Assembly (NCBI GenBank): GCA_948847595.1
Contig: CAQOGY010000019.1
Span: forward strand, 1 to 60,688
Reading direction: 5' to 3'
DNA from: an uncultured Bacteroides sp.
GTDB taxonomy: Bacteria > Bacteroidota > Bacteroidia > Bacteroidales > Bacteroidaceae
Length of the DNA stretch: 60,688 nt
In this document: positions 8,634 through 17,024 of the stretch, one piece after another
How positions within the stretch are numbered: position 1 is the stretch's first letter
Layout of the letters: every line of letters starts with the position of its first letter
The notes under the pieces: generated by a model
Databases searched by the model: none
What the model was told of the DNA's origin: nothing
Seen by the model: the letters and a program-made list of their open reading frames with translations, nothing else
Made by a program: the position numbers and the translations under genes

Positions 8634-8671
8634 AAAAAGGGCTGCAATTCCCATAAAGAATCGCAGCCCTT
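8634..8671 (-). terminator. Terminator of the candidate small RNA
   Basis: GGGCTGC (8639-8645) and GCAGCCC (8663-8669) form the core of a hairpin that extends by A-T pairs. On the minus strand it is followed by TTTTT (8638-8634). There is no T-run on the plus-strand side, so it acts for minus-strand transcription. Confidence 0.8.
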
Positions 8672-8698
8672 AGCTTGTATCAGACTATCCAACAAGCA

Positions 8699-8755
8699 TT
8701 ACCCGGAGTGGGAATGCCTGTAATCTGTTATTATATAATACTTATTATTGCTCAT
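8699..8755 (-). CDS. Possible 18-residue peptide in the candidate small RNA
   Basis: An ATG at 8755 opens 18 codons (MSNNKYYIITDYRHSHSG) ending in TAA at 8701-8699. The peptide is rich in Tyr, Ile and His and has no membrane segment. The leader before it is about 45 nt and A-rich, as Bacteroides translation starts usually are. Coding is unproven; such short ORFs also arise by chance. Confidence 0.25.
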   Translation of the reverse strand: MSNNKYYIITDYRHSHSG

Positions 8756-8805
8756 ATTTCGTCTATATTATCAATGTTATCGAATTTACTTCCGGTTTTC
8801 ACTTA

Positions 8806-8836
8806 CAAAGATACAACATTAAAAGCGGTTTGTCAA
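8806..8836 (-). promoter_or_regulatory. Promoter of the candidate small RNA
   Basis: On the minus strand TTG (8836-8834), 20 bp, then TATCTTTG (8813-8806), a full match to the Bacteroides -33/-7 promoter. The -33 is embedded in TTGACAAA. Confidence 0.7.
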
Positions 8837-9054
8837 GTCCTCCATGCTTCTTTCATACATCTGATTACAAATCATACGGATTTGCGCCGAATGATAGTCA
8901 GTAGTATCTTGAATCATTTTTAAACAGTTTTGAATAATTAAAGAGACAGTAGGAAATGATTGTCTGATGATGGCAATGGGCCTGTTGTCTGTTCATTCAT
9001 TCGGGGACGCAAACTTTTCATTTCCTTTTTTATGGCTGTCTGACTATAATCTTG

Positions 9055-9062
9055 TACTTTTG
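9055..9062 (+). promoter_or_regulatory. Likely -7 box of mnmA
   Basis: TACTTTTG matches TAnnTTTG and lies 27 bp before the ATG at 9089. The -33 region is only T-rich with no clear TTTG, so the call is moderate. Confidence 0.5.
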
Positions 9063-9088
9063 TATTCTTCTAATGATTGGAAATTCGG

Positions 9089-10177
9089 ATGAAAGAACGA
9101 GATAAAAGAGTATTGGTCGGCATGAGTGGCGGTATAGACAGTACCGCTACCTGTCTGATGCTACAAGAGCAGGGATATGAAATAGTAGGAGTCACGATGC
9201 GTGTTTGGGGAGACGAGCCTCAGGATGCCCGCGAACTGGCTGCACGAATGGGAATTGAACATTATGTGGCTGACGAGCGTATACCTTTTAAGGAGACCAT
9301 CGTGAAGAACTTTATCGATGAGTACAAGCAAGGACGTACCCCGAATCCGTGCGTGATGTGCAACCCCTTATTTAAATTCCGTGTACTGGCGGAATGGGCC
9401 GACAAGCTGGACTGCGCCTACATTGCGACCGGACATTACTCCCGGCTGGAAGAGCGGAGCGGGCACATCTATATTATAGCGGGAGATGATGATAAAAAAG
9501 ATCAGTCCTACTTCCTATGGCGGCTGGGGCAGGATATACTGAAGCGGTGTATCTTCCCGTTGGGCGACTATACGAAAATAAAGGTGCGTGAGTACTTGGC
9601 GGAGAAAGGATATGAAGCTAAGTCTAAGGAAGGCGAAAGTATGGAAGTCTGTTTCATTCAGGGAGATTACCGTGATTTTCTGCGCGAGCAATGTCCGGAA
9701 CTGGATACGGAGATCGGTCCGGGATGGTTTGTCAACTCCGAAGGAGTGAAGTTGGGACAGCATAAGGGAGCACCTTATTATACCATCGGTCAGCGGAAAG
9801 GACTGGAGATAGCCTTGGGAAAGCCCGCTTATGTGCTGAAAATCAATCCGCAGAAGAATACAGTGATGCTGGGAGATGCCGAACAACTGCAGACGGAATA
9901 TATGCTGGCGGAACAAGACCGGATAGTAGATGAGCAAGAATTGTTCTCTTGTGAGAATCTTGCGGTGAGAATCCGTTACCGCAGCCGACCGATACCTTGT
10001 CGGGTGAAACGCCTCGAAGACGGACGCTTGTTGGTGCGTTTCCTTGAGACGGCTTCGGCTGTTGCCCCCGGTCAGTCTGCCGTGTTCTACGATGGACGGC
10101 GGGTACTTGGCGGTGCGTTTATCGCTTCGCAGCGGGGGATCGGACTGGTGATCATAGAGAATAAAGACGAATTGTAG
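9089..10177 (+). CDS. mnmA: tRNA-specific 2-thiouridylase MnmA
   Basis: MnmA activates U34 of tRNA-Lys, -Glu and -Gln with ATP and adds sulfur to give 2-thiouridine. With ATG at 9089 the protein has 362 residues; an in-frame TTG four codons earlier is less likely. It shows the PP-loop SGGIDS (13-18), the PNPCVMCN block with the catalytic Cys at about 91, ATGHY (about 113-117), DQSYFL, and the second catalytic Cys at about 188 (EVCFIQ). GQRKGL is also present. Bacteroides often have two MnmA paralogues; this is one of them and which is not known. It precedes an S8 peptidase after 24 bp. Confidence 0.95.
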   Translation: MKERDKRVLVGMSGGIDSTATCLMLQEQGYEIVGVTMRVWGDEPQDARELAARMGIEHYVADERIPFKETIVKNFIDEYKQGRTPNPCVMCNPLFKFRVLAEWADKLDCAYIATGHYSRLEERSGHIYIIAGDDDKKDQSYFLWRLGQDILKRCIFPLGDYTKIKVREYLAEKGYEAKSKEGESMEVCFIQGDYRDFLREQCPELDTEIGPGWFVNSEGVKLGQHKGAPYYTIGQRKGLEIALGKPAYVLKINPQKNTVMLGDAEQLQTEYMLAEQDRIVDEQELFSCENLAVRIRYRSRPIPCRVKRLEDGRLLVRFLETASAVAPGQSAVFYDGRRVLGGAFIASQRGIGLVIIENKDEL

Positions 10178-10201
10178 AATAAAATAAATAGAGAGATTCA
10201 G

Positions 10202-11557
10202 ATGAAAAGATTAGTATTAGCGGCATTGATCCTGACTACAGCGGTGGGAGCATCTGCTCAATTTACCTCTACCGATACCTTGAAATATCGGATCAGCCTC
10301 ACAGATAAGGCTGCAACCACTTATTCCATCCAGCAACCGGAGGAGTTCCTTTCCAGAAAATCCATCGACCGCAGGTTGAGACAGAAGCTGGCTATCGACT
10401 CTACCGACTTGCCGGTATGCAAGAAGTATGTAGATGCCATACGAAAGAAAGGCGTCCATGTGCTTGTCACTGGAAAATGGGATAATTTCGTTACAGTCTC
10501 CTGCAATGACAGTATGCTGATCGATGAAATAGCCAAACTGCCTTTTGTCCGTTCCACCGAGAAAGTGTGGCAGGGAAAAGTGTCGGCAGTTACCAAAAGA
10601 GATTCGCTGATCAATGATCCGCAGCGTTCGGACAGCCTGTATGGGCCCGCTATCACTCAGATTGAAATGAGCCGAGCCAACCTTCTCCACGATGCCGGAT
10701 TCAAGGGACAGGGCATGACGATTGCCGTTATCGACGCCGGATTTCATAATGCGGACAGAATCGAAGCGATGAAGAATATTCGCATACTCGGGACACGCGA
10801 CTTTGTGAACCCCGAAGCGGACATCTATGCCGAAAGCAACCACGGTATGTCAGTACTGTCTTGTATGGCAATGAATCAGCCGAATGTCATGGTCGGCACC
10901 GCACCGGAAGCCTCCTACTGGTTGCTTCGCAGTGAGGATGAGGCTTCCGAGCATTTGGTAGAGCAGGATTACTGGGCGGCAGCCATCGAATTTGCCGATA
11001 GTGTGGGCGTGGATGTTGTGAATACCTCACTGGGCTATTATACCTTTGACGACCCGACCAAGAACTATCGTTACCGTGACCTGAACGGACACTATGCACT
11101 GATGTCAAGGGAGGCTTCGAAGGCGGCAGATAAGGGTATGGTCCTCGTTTGCAGTGCCGGTAACTCTGGCAGCGGCTCATGGAAGAAAATCACTCCTCCG
11201 GGCGATGCCGAGAATGTACTGACTGTGGGTGCTATTGATAAGAAGAAGTTACTGGCCCCGTTCTCTTCTGTCGGCAATACTGCCGACGGACGTGTGAAAC
11301 CGGATGTCGTAGCAGTCGGCCTCAAGGCGGATATAGTGGGCACAGACGGTAATCTTCGTCTGGCCAACGGAACCTCTTTCTCTTCTCCTATCATGTGCGG
11401 AATGGTAGCTTGCCTGTGGCAGGCCTGCCCGAAGTTGACCGCCAAAGAAGTGATCGAACTGGTGCGCAGCGTAGGCGACAGATCCGATTTTCCGGACAAC
11501 ATCTACGGTTATGGCATTCCGGATCTCTGGAAAGCATACCAAATGAGCAAAGAATAA
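10202..11557 (+). CDS. Secreted subtilisin-like serine peptidase (S8)
   Basis: A 451-residue exported protease. The signal peptide is at about 1-20 (ending ASAQ). A propeptide-like region of about 130 residues follows, then the S8 catalytic domain with Asp178 (AVIDAGF), His214 (NHGMSV) and Ser392 (GTSFSSP); the oxyanion Asn is in SAGNSGSG (about 318). No C-terminal sorting domain (Por type) is present. Proteins of this kind are frequent in Bacteroides and are thought to act outside the inner membrane; the substrate is unknown. It sits 24 bp after mnmA and about 80 bp before xseA, so cotranscription is possible though functionally unrelated. Confidence 0.93.
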   Translation: MKRLVLAALILTTAVGASAQFTSTDTLKYRISLTDKAATTYSIQQPEEFLSRKSIDRRLRQKLAIDSTDLPVCKKYVDAIRKKGVHVLVTGKWDNFVTVSCNDSMLIDEIAKLPFVRSTEKVWQGKVSAVTKRDSLINDPQRSDSLYGPAITQIEMSRANLLHDAGFKGQGMTIAVIDAGFHNADRIEAMKNIRILGTRDFVNPEADIYAESNHGMSVLSCMAMNQPNVMVGTAPEASYWLLRSEDEASEHLVEQDYWAAAIEFADSVGVDVVNTSLGYYTFDDPTKNYRYRDLNGHYALMSREASKAADKGMVLVCSAGNSGSGSWKKITPPGDAENVLTVGAIDKKKLLAPFSSVGNTADGRVKPDVVAVGLKADIVGTDGNLRLANGTSFSSPIMCGMVACLWQACPKLTAKEVIELVRSVGDRSDFPDNIYGYGIPDLWKAYQMSKE

Positions 11558-11640
11558 CGAACGGTCCGCTATTCTTCGTTGTTAGGCTATATCAAATTCG
11601 CATCTCATTATAGAAATGTGTCATTCATTTATTGTTAATT

Positions 11641-12900
11641 ATGCCTATGGATTCTCTTTCCCTACTAGAGCTAAACGCGCTTGTCCGGCGAAGTCTGGAG
11701 CAATGCCTGCCCGATGAATATTGGATACAGGCAGAACTGAGCGATGTCCGTTCCAACACTACCGGACACTGCTATCTGGAGTTTGTGCAGAAAGACCCGC
11801 GCAGCAACAATCTCGTAGCCAAGGCACGGGGTATGATCTGGAGTAATATCTACCGCTTGCTGAAACCTTACTTTGAGGAAACTACCGGACAGTTATTTGC
11901 TTCCGGCATCAAAGTCCTGGTGAAGGTAACAGTCCAGTTTCACGAACTCTACGGTTACAGTCTGACTGTTCTCGATATCGACCCTGCCTATACGCTGGGC
12001 GATATGGCCCGCCGTCGTCGTGAGATACTCATGCAACTCGAAGAAGAAGGAGTACTGACTTTGAATAAAGAATTGGAAATGCCGGTTCTTCCTCAACGTA
12101 TAGCGGTCATTTCCTCTGCCACCGCAGCCGGATATGGAGATTTCTGTCATCAGTTGCAGCACAATTCTGGCGGATTCTTTTTCTATACCGAACTGTTTCC
12201 GGCGTTGATGCAGGGCAATCAGGTGGAAGAGTCCGTATTGGCTGCATTGGATCGCATCAATGACCGGGTGAACGAGTTTGATGTAGTGGTTATCATACGA
12301 GGCGGAGGGGCGACTTCGGATTTATCCGGTTTTGATACGTACCTCTTGGCGGCCGCTTGTGCCCAGTTCCCGTTGCCCGTCATCACCGGTATCGGTCACG
12401 AGCGGGACGATACGGTGCTCGACTCTGTGGCACATACCCGGGTGAAGACTCCGACGGCTGCTGCCGAACTTCTGATTCACCGGATCACCGAATCGGCAGA
12501 TCATCTGGAAGAGTTATCCGCCCGTCTGCAACAAGGGGCGTATGCCCTGCTCGAACAGGAAGGACGGAGGCTGGGAATGATTCAGACCCGCATCCCGAAC
12601 CTTGTTCACCGAAAACTTACAGATGCCCGCTTTGCCTTGCTGGCAGCCGGAAAAGACTTGGCGCAAGTCACTCAGACCCTGTTGTCCCGTCATCGTCACC
12701 GGCTGGAACTTTTGCGGCAACGTGTGGCGGATGCTTCTCCCGACAAACTGCTGAGTCGTGGATATAGCATCACGCTGAAAGACGGAAAAGCGGTCACGGA
12801 TGCCGCTTCGCTGAACCCCGGAGACCAGTTAGTGACCCGTCTGGCTAAGGGAAGTTTCACTTCCGAAGTCCGGCTCGATGAGCATTATTATTCATCTTAA
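11641..12900 (+). CDS. xseA: Exodeoxyribonuclease VII large subunit
   Basis: XseA is the catalytic subunit of exonuclease VII, which degrades single-stranded DNA from both ends into oligonucleotides. The start is ATG 11641 or 11647; the frame is open with TTG further upstream. The protein has an N-terminal OB fold (about 15-110), the conserved RIAVISSATAAGYGDF segment, VVIIRGGGATSDLSGFD (about 215-231) and GIGHERDDTVLD (about 253-264), followed by a long coiled-coil that binds small subunits. At about 419 residues it is close to E. coli XseA (456). xseB follows after 11 bp. Confidence 0.96.
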   Translation: MPMDSLSLLELNALVRRSLEQCLPDEYWIQAELSDVRSNTTGHCYLEFVQKDPRSNNLVAKARGMIWSNIYRLLKPYFEETTGQLFASGIKVLVKVTVQFHELYGYSLTVLDIDPAYTLGDMARRRREILMQLEEEGVLTLNKELEMPVLPQRIAVISSATAAGYGDFCHQLQHNSGGFFFYTELFPALMQGNQVEESVLAALDRINDRVNEFDVVVIIRGGGATSDLSGFDTYLLAAACAQFPLPVITGIGHERDDTVLDSVAHTRVKTPTAAAELLIHRITESADHLEELSARLQQGAYALLEQEGRRLGMIQTRIPNLVHRKLTDARFALLAAGKDLAQVTQTLLSRHRHRLELLRQRVADASPDKLLSRGYSITLKDGKAVTDAASLNPGDQLVTRLAKGSFTSEVRLDEHYYSS

Positions 12901-12911
12901 ATACAATAAAT

Positions 12912-13118
12912 ATGGCAGCTAAAAAAGAAACATACTCTCAGGCAATGGAGCGTCTTGAGAAGATAGTCCGTCAAATAGACAACAACGAACTGGATATCGA
13001 CACTTTGAGCGAAAAAATAAAAGAAGCCAATGAAATTATTGCCTTTTGCACCGAGAAACTGACAAAAGCGGATCGGGAAGTCGAAAAATTGTTGCAAGAA
13101 AGGCGGCAGTCTGAATAA
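12912..13118 (+). CDS. xseB: Exodeoxyribonuclease VII small subunit
   Basis: A 68-residue helical protein with the family signature YSQAMERLEKIVRQID-x-LDIDTLSEKIKEA, two helices that wrap the XseA coiled coil. Length is slightly under E. coli XseB (80). It directly follows xseA with an 11-bp gap, the usual order, so both subunits are made together. Confidence 0.95.
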   Translation: MAAKKETYSQAMERLEKIVRQIDNNELDIDTLSEKIKEANEIIAFCTEKLTKADREVEKLLQERRQSE

Positions 13119-13169
13119 TAAAAGTTATTTTTGCGAATCAAAGCGTAAAATAAACTAATACATAACGAT

Positions 13170-14189
13170 ATGAAAGAAATAGACTGGGCGAATCTGTCGT
13201 TCGGATACATGAAGACAGATTACAATGTGAGAATCAATTTCCGTAACGGCGCATGGGGCGAACTGGAAGTCAGCAGTGATGAACATCTCAATCTGCACAT
13301 GGCAGCTACTTGTCTGCACTATGGTCAGGAAGCTTTTGAAGGTTTGAAGGCTTTCCGCGGCAAAGACGGTAAAGTACGTATCTTCCGTCTGGAAGAAAAT
13401 GCGGCACGTCTGCAATCTACTTGTCAGGGCATTCTGATGGCCGAACTGCCGACCGAACGTTTCAAGGAAGCGATTCTGAAAGTTGTAAAGCTGAACGAGC
13501 GTTTTATTCCTCCTTATGAGACCGGTGCTTCTCTATACATTCGTCCGTTACTGATCGGAACAAGTGCCCAGGTAGGCGTACATCCTGCCGAAGAATATAT
13601 GTTCGTGGTATTTGTAACTCCGGTAGGGCCTTACTTCAAAGGTGGTTTCTCTACCAATCCGTATGTGATTATCCGCGAGTTCGACCGTGCCGCTCCTCAT
13701 GGAACGGGTATCTACAAGGTAGGCGGTAACTATGCGGCCAGTCTGCGTGCCAACAAGAAAGCGCACGATTTGGGCTATTCCTGCGAGTTCTATCTGGATG
13801 CAAAAGAAAAGAAATATATCGACGAGTGTGGCGCAGCCAACTTCTTCGGAATTAAAGATAATACGTACATTACTCCGAAATCATCTTCTATCCTGCCTTC
13901 GATCACCAACAAGAGTCTGATGCAGTTGGCAGAAGATATGGGCATCAAGGTAGAACGCCGTCCGATACCGGAAGAAGAACTGGAAACGTTTGAAGAAGCG
14001 GGCGCTTGCGGTACGGCTGCGGTAATCAGCCCGATTCAGCGTATTGATGACCTGGAGAACGGAAAGTCATATGTTATCTCTAAAGACGGCAAGCCGGGAC
14101 CGGTCTGCACGAAACTGTATAATAAGTTGCGTGGCATTCAGTACGGTGACGAACCGGATACACATGGTTGGGTGACGATTGTGGAATAA
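13170..14189 (+). CDS. ilvE: Branched-chain amino acid aminotransferase
   Basis: A class IV PLP aminotransferase of 339 residues that interconverts Leu, Ile and Val with their 2-oxo acids using glutamate/2-oxoglutarate. The PLP lysine is K183 in the IYKVGGNYA motif. Other marks are HYGQEAFEGLKAFR (about 50-63), YIRPLLIGT, the DECGAANFFGI block and the PITNKS-type SITNKS segment. This is the longer, eukaryote-like subgroup (BCAT type II). A -7 box TATTTTTG at 13126-13133 suggests its own promoter even though xseB ends only 51 bp upstream; the -33 is weak. Confidence 0.95.
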   Translation: MKEIDWANLSFGYMKTDYNVRINFRNGAWGELEVSSDEHLNLHMAATCLHYGQEAFEGLKAFRGKDGKVRIFRLEENAARLQSTCQGILMAELPTERFKEAILKVVKLNERFIPPYETGASLYIRPLLIGTSAQVGVHPAEEYMFVVFVTPVGPYFKGGFSTNPYVIIREFDRAAPHGTGIYKVGGNYAASLRANKKAHDLGYSCEFYLDAKEKKYIDECGAANFFGIKDNTYITPKSSSILPSITNKSLMQLAEDMGIKVERRPIPEEELETFEEAGACGTAAVISPIQRIDDLENGKSYVISKDGKPGPVCTKLYNKLRGIQYGDEPDTHGWVTIVE

Positions 14190-14229
14190 TTGATCTTTAA
14201 GTATAATCTCTTTTAATTGCGTAATTACT

Positions 14230-14853
14230 ATGTTGAAACAAAATTCAGAGTTGCGTGCTCAAGCACGTGAAGCCCTTCGTGGAAAGTGGCCTATGGCAGC
14301 CGTTGCTGCTCTTATTTATTCGGCTATCGCCGGTGGTTTGTCTTCCATTCCTTTTATTGGATGGATCGGGTCTTTGTTGGTCGGACTGCCTGTTGCATAC
14401 GGCTTTGCTATTTTGATGCTGGCTGTATTCAGAGGAGCGGAAGAGGTTGATTTGGGAGTGTTGTTCGCAGGATTTCAGGAATATAGTCGTATCTTGACTA
14501 CTAAACTGCTGCAGGCTGTTTATACTTTCCTGTGGTCATTGCTGTTGCTGATTCCGGGTATCATTAAGCATTATTCTTATGCGATGACGGACTATATTTT
14601 GAAAGACGAACCTGAATTGTGTAACAATGCTGCCATTGAAAGAAGTATGGCAATGATGGAAGGCAACAAGATGAAATTGTTCCTGCTTGATTTGAGCTTC
14701 ATCGGTTGGGCTATCCTTTGCCTCTTTACTTTCGGTATCGGATTCTTCGTTTTGCAACCCTACATGCAAGTATCTCACGCTGCTTTCTATGAAGATTTGA
14801 AAGCTCAGCAGGGTGGTATTAATATCAATGTAGAAGTAACTGTAGAAAACTGA
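14230..14853 (+). CDS. DUF975 family integral membrane protein
   Basis: A 207-residue membrane protein. The N-terminal helix NSELRAQAREALRGKW is the DUF975 hallmark. It is followed by hydrophobic segments at about 20-60 (re-entrant or two TM), 62-75, 95-115 and 155-185. The conserved block of the family IPGIIKHYSYAMTDYILKDEPEL (about 108-130) is present, including the acidic DYIL segment. Function is unknown. It stands alone, closed by a terminator at 14879-14915. Confidence 0.85.
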   Translation: MLKQNSELRAQAREALRGKWPMAAVAALIYSAIAGGLSSIPFIGWIGSLLVGLPVAYGFAILMLAVFRGAEEVDLGVLFAGFQEYSRILTTKLLQAVYTFLWSLLLLIPGIIKHYSYAMTDYILKDEPELCNNAAIERSMAMMEGNKMKLFLLDLSFIGWAILCLFTFGIGFFVLQPYMQVSHAAFYEDLKAQQGGININVEVTVEN

Positions 14854-14878
14854 TAAGCGAATAAATATCATTCTATAG

Positions 14879-14915
14879 AATGGAGTACGGAGCAATCTGT
14901 ACTCCATTTATTTTT
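14879..14915 (+). terminator. Terminator after the DUF975 gene
   Basis: ATGGAGTAC (14880-14888) pairs with GTACTCCAT (14899-14907), followed by a T-rich run to 14915. The T-run shares bases with the -33 box of the trmB promoter. Confidence 0.8.
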
Positions 14916-14944
14916 GTAGTTTACGCCAAAAGTAAGTACCTTTG
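14913..14944 (+). promoter_or_regulatory. Promoter of trmB
   Basis: TTTG (14913-14916), 20 bp, then TACCTTTG (14937-14944): a textbook Bacteroides promoter. The ATG of trmB is at 14964, so the leader is only about 12 nt. Confidence 0.8.
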
Positions 14945-14963
14945 CGTCCTAATCAGTAATGAG

Positions 14964-15722
14964 ATGGGAAAGAATAAATTAGAGAAGTTTGCCGATATGG
15001 CGAGTTACCCGCATGTGTTCGAATATCCTTATTCGGCGGTGGATAATGTGCCTTTTGACATGAAGGGAAAATGGCATCAGGAGTTTTTCGGAAATGATCA
15101 TCCGATCGTGCTCGAACTGGGTTGCGGACGGGGTGAATATACCGTCGGACTGGGCCGGATGTTTCCCGATAAGAACTTTATAGCAGTTGATATCAAGGGT
15201 TCCAGAATGTGGACAGGCGCCACGGAGTCCTTGCAGGCAGGAATGAAGAATGTCGCTTTCCTGCGTACAAATATCGAGATTATCGAACGCTTTTTTGCAG
15301 CAGGTGAAGTCAGTGAAATCTGGCTGACCTTCTCCGATCCGCAGATGAAAAAGGCTACCAAGCGTCTGACCTCCACTTACTTCATGGAGCGCTATCGTAA
15401 ATTCCTGAAACCGGATGGAATCATCCATCTGAAAACCGACAGTAACTTTATGTTCACCTATACAAAGTACATGATAGAAGCCAATCAGTTTCCTGTCGAG
15501 TTTATCACCGAAGATTTGTATCATTCGGATTTGGTAGACGATATCCTGAGTATTAAGACTTACTATGAACAACAATGGCTCGATCGTGGTTTAAATATCA
15601 AATATATCAAGTTCCGCCTTCCGCAAGAGGGAGTTTTGCAGGAACCGGATGTGGAAATAGAACTTGATCCGTACCGTAGCTACAACCGTAGCAAGCGGAG
15701 CGGACTGCAAACGAGCAAATGA
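14964..15722 (+). CDS. trmB: tRNA (guanine-N7-)-methyltransferase
   Basis: TrmB uses SAM to methylate G46 in the tRNA variable loop. The start at 14964 (MGKNKLEKFAD) is chosen because the promoter's -7 box lies at 14937-14944; a longer open frame from 14880 would begin upstream of the promoter. SAM-binding motif I is LELGCGRGEYT (about 52-62); FIAVDIKGSRMW, TFSDPQMKKATKRL (the family's SDPWPKKRH block in a Bacteroidetes variant) and HLKTDSNFM follow. About 252 residues, usual length. It is followed by a low-complexity stretch and mrp. Confidence 0.95.
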   Translation: MGKNKLEKFADMASYPHVFEYPYSAVDNVPFDMKGKWHQEFFGNDHPIVLELGCGRGEYTVGLGRMFPDKNFIAVDIKGSRMWTGATESLQAGMKNVAFLRTNIEIIERFFAAGEVSEIWLTFSDPQMKKATKRLTSTYFMERYRKFLKPDGIIHLKTDSNFMFTYTKYMIEANQFPVEFITEDLYHSDLVDDILSIKTYYEQQWLDRGLNIKYIKFRLPQEGVLQEPDVEIELDPYRSYNRSKRSGLQTSK

Positions 15723-15787
15723 TAAGTAATAAGTGACAAGTAATAAGTAATAAATAGTAATTGAGTGGAGTTCTTAACTTTCCACTC
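15721..15787 (+). repeat. Low-complexity AAGTAATAAGT repeats and a small hairpin
   Basis: Between trmB and mrp the sequence repeats AAGTAATAAGT-like units (15723-15758). A hairpin of GAGTGGA (15763-15769) with TCCACTC (15781-15787) follows. There is no clear T-run, so it is not a strong terminator; it may be a processing or stability element. Confidence 0.5.
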
Positions 15788-15804
15788 TCAATTCTGAACT
15801 AATT

Positions 15805-16905
15805 ATGGCTCTTTATCCGAAATTAATATTGGATGCGCTGGCAACGGTGCGTTATCCCGGTACGGGAAAGAATCTGGTGGAAGCGGAGATGGTCGCCGAC
15901 AATCTCCGCATTGATGGCATGGCAGTCAGCTTTTCGTTGATATTTGAAAAGCCGACCGATCCGTTCATGAAATCAATGTTGAAGGCTGCTGAAACAGCTA
16001 TCCATACATATGTGTCACCAGATGTACAGGTAACTATAACAACGGAAAGCAAGCAGGCAGCCCGTCCGGAAGTGGGCAAACTGCTTCCGCAAGTAAAGAA
16101 TATAATTGGTATCTCTTCTGGTAAGGGAGGGGTAGGCAAATCTACCGTATCTGCAAATTTGGCGGTGGCTTTGGCTAAGTTGGGCTATAAGGTCGGTTTG
16201 CTTGATGCTGACATTTTCGGTCCTTCCATGCCGAAGATGTTTCAAGTGGAAGATGCCCGTCCGTATGCGGAAAAGATCGATGGACGTGACTTGATAATTC
16301 CGGTAGAGAAATACGGTGTGAAACTGCTTTCTATCGGTTTTTTCGTTGATCCGGATCAGGCTACACTCTGGCGTGGCGGTATGGCGAGCAACGCATTGAA
16401 GCAGTTGATTGGCGATGCCGATTGGGGTGATCTTGATTATTTCCTGATTGACCTTCCTCCCGGCACAAGTGACATTCATCTGACCGTTGTCCAGACGTTG
16501 GCAATGACGGGGGCAATTGTTGTTAGTACTCCGCAGGCGGTAGCGCTGGCGGATGCCCGCAAGGGAATCAATATGTTTACGAATGATAAAGTGAATGTAC
16601 CTATTTTAGGACTGGTTGAGAATATGGCTTGGTTTATACCTGCCGAACTGCCGGAGAATAAGTACTATATCTTTGGTAAGGAAGGAGCCAAGAAATTGGC
16701 AGAAGAAATGAATGTACCTCTGCTCGGTCAGATTCCTATTGTGCAAAGTATCTGCGAAGGTGGGGACAATGGTACTCCGGTGGCGCTGGATGAAGATACG
16801 GTAACTGGTCGCGCTTTCTTGTCATTGGCTGCCAGCGTAGTTCGTCAGGTAGATCGCCGGAATGTGGAGATGGCACCGACTAAGATTGTAGAGATGCACA
16901 AATAA
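15805..16905 (+). CDS. Mrp/NBP35-type iron-sulfur carrier ATPase
   Basis: A 366-residue P-loop protein of the Mrp/ApbC family, which helps deliver Fe-S clusters. It has an N-terminal MIP18/DUF59 domain (about 1-80) and a deviant Walker A GKGGVGKST (106-114). DADIFGPSMP and FLIDLPPGTSDIHL (Walker B region) are also present. In many Mrp proteins a CxxC that holds the cluster follows the NMSxF segment; here that place reads NMAWFIPAELPENKYY and has no cysteine pair. This may be the Bacteroidetes form. A strong terminator follows. Confidence 0.9.
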   Translation: MALYPKLILDALATVRYPGTGKNLVEAEMVADNLRIDGMAVSFSLIFEKPTDPFMKSMLKAAETAIHTYVSPDVQVTITTESKQAARPEVGKLLPQVKNIIGISSGKGGVGKSTVSANLAVALAKLGYKVGLLDADIFGPSMPKMFQVEDARPYAEKIDGRDLIIPVEKYGVKLLSIGFFVDPDQATLWRGGMASNALKQLIGDADWGDLDYFLIDLPPGTSDIHLTVVQTLAMTGAIVVSTPQAVALADARKGINMFTNDKVNVPILGLVENMAWFIPAELPENKYYIFGKEGAKKLAEEMNVPLLGQIPIVQSICEGGDNGTPVALDEDTVTGRAFLSLAASVVRQVDRRNVEMAPTKIVEMHK

Positions 16906-16930
16906 GTGCTCTTATTTACTTTAAATATAA

Positions 16931-16975
16931 AACCTCCCGATGATGTACTTTTGTCTGTCATCGGGAGGTTGTTTT
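16931..16975. terminator. Strong bidirectional terminator
   Basis: The 13-bp arms 16931-16943 (AACCTCCCGATGA) and 16958-16970 are perfectly complementary, with T-rich sequence to the right and A-rich sequence to the left. It separates convergent mrp and the thioredoxin gene. Confidence 0.9.
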
Positions 16976-17024
16976 ATCTTATCGTATATTGGTATAGCTT
17001 GTTGTTACTTTGCGATTGGTGATT

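Larger units (their letters stand above)
8634..8800 (-). ncRNA. Candidate small RNA (about 165 nt) with own promoter and terminator
   Basis: A strong promoter (8806-8836) and an intrinsic terminator (8634-8671) bracket about 165 nt on the minus strand with no long ORF. It could be a regulatory RNA or a tiny mRNA, because an 18-codon ORF (8699-8755) lies inside. The start point near 8800 is estimated from the -7 box. It is not recognised as a named family. It is divergent from mnmA. Confidence 0.6.

Noticed and set aside
8675..8923. Plus-strand frame of 82 codons in the gap before mnmA
   Set aside because: It runs antisense to the candidate small RNA's promoter and terminator and has no start context or family resemblance.
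9077..9088. TTG start four codons before the chosen mnmA start
   Set aside because: ATG 9089 begins the protein just before the PP-loop strand, and the -7 box fits it; TTG would add only four residues.
14880..14963. Upstream extension of trmB
   Set aside because: The extension spans a terminator and the trmB promoter, so it cannot be part of the message made from that promoter.
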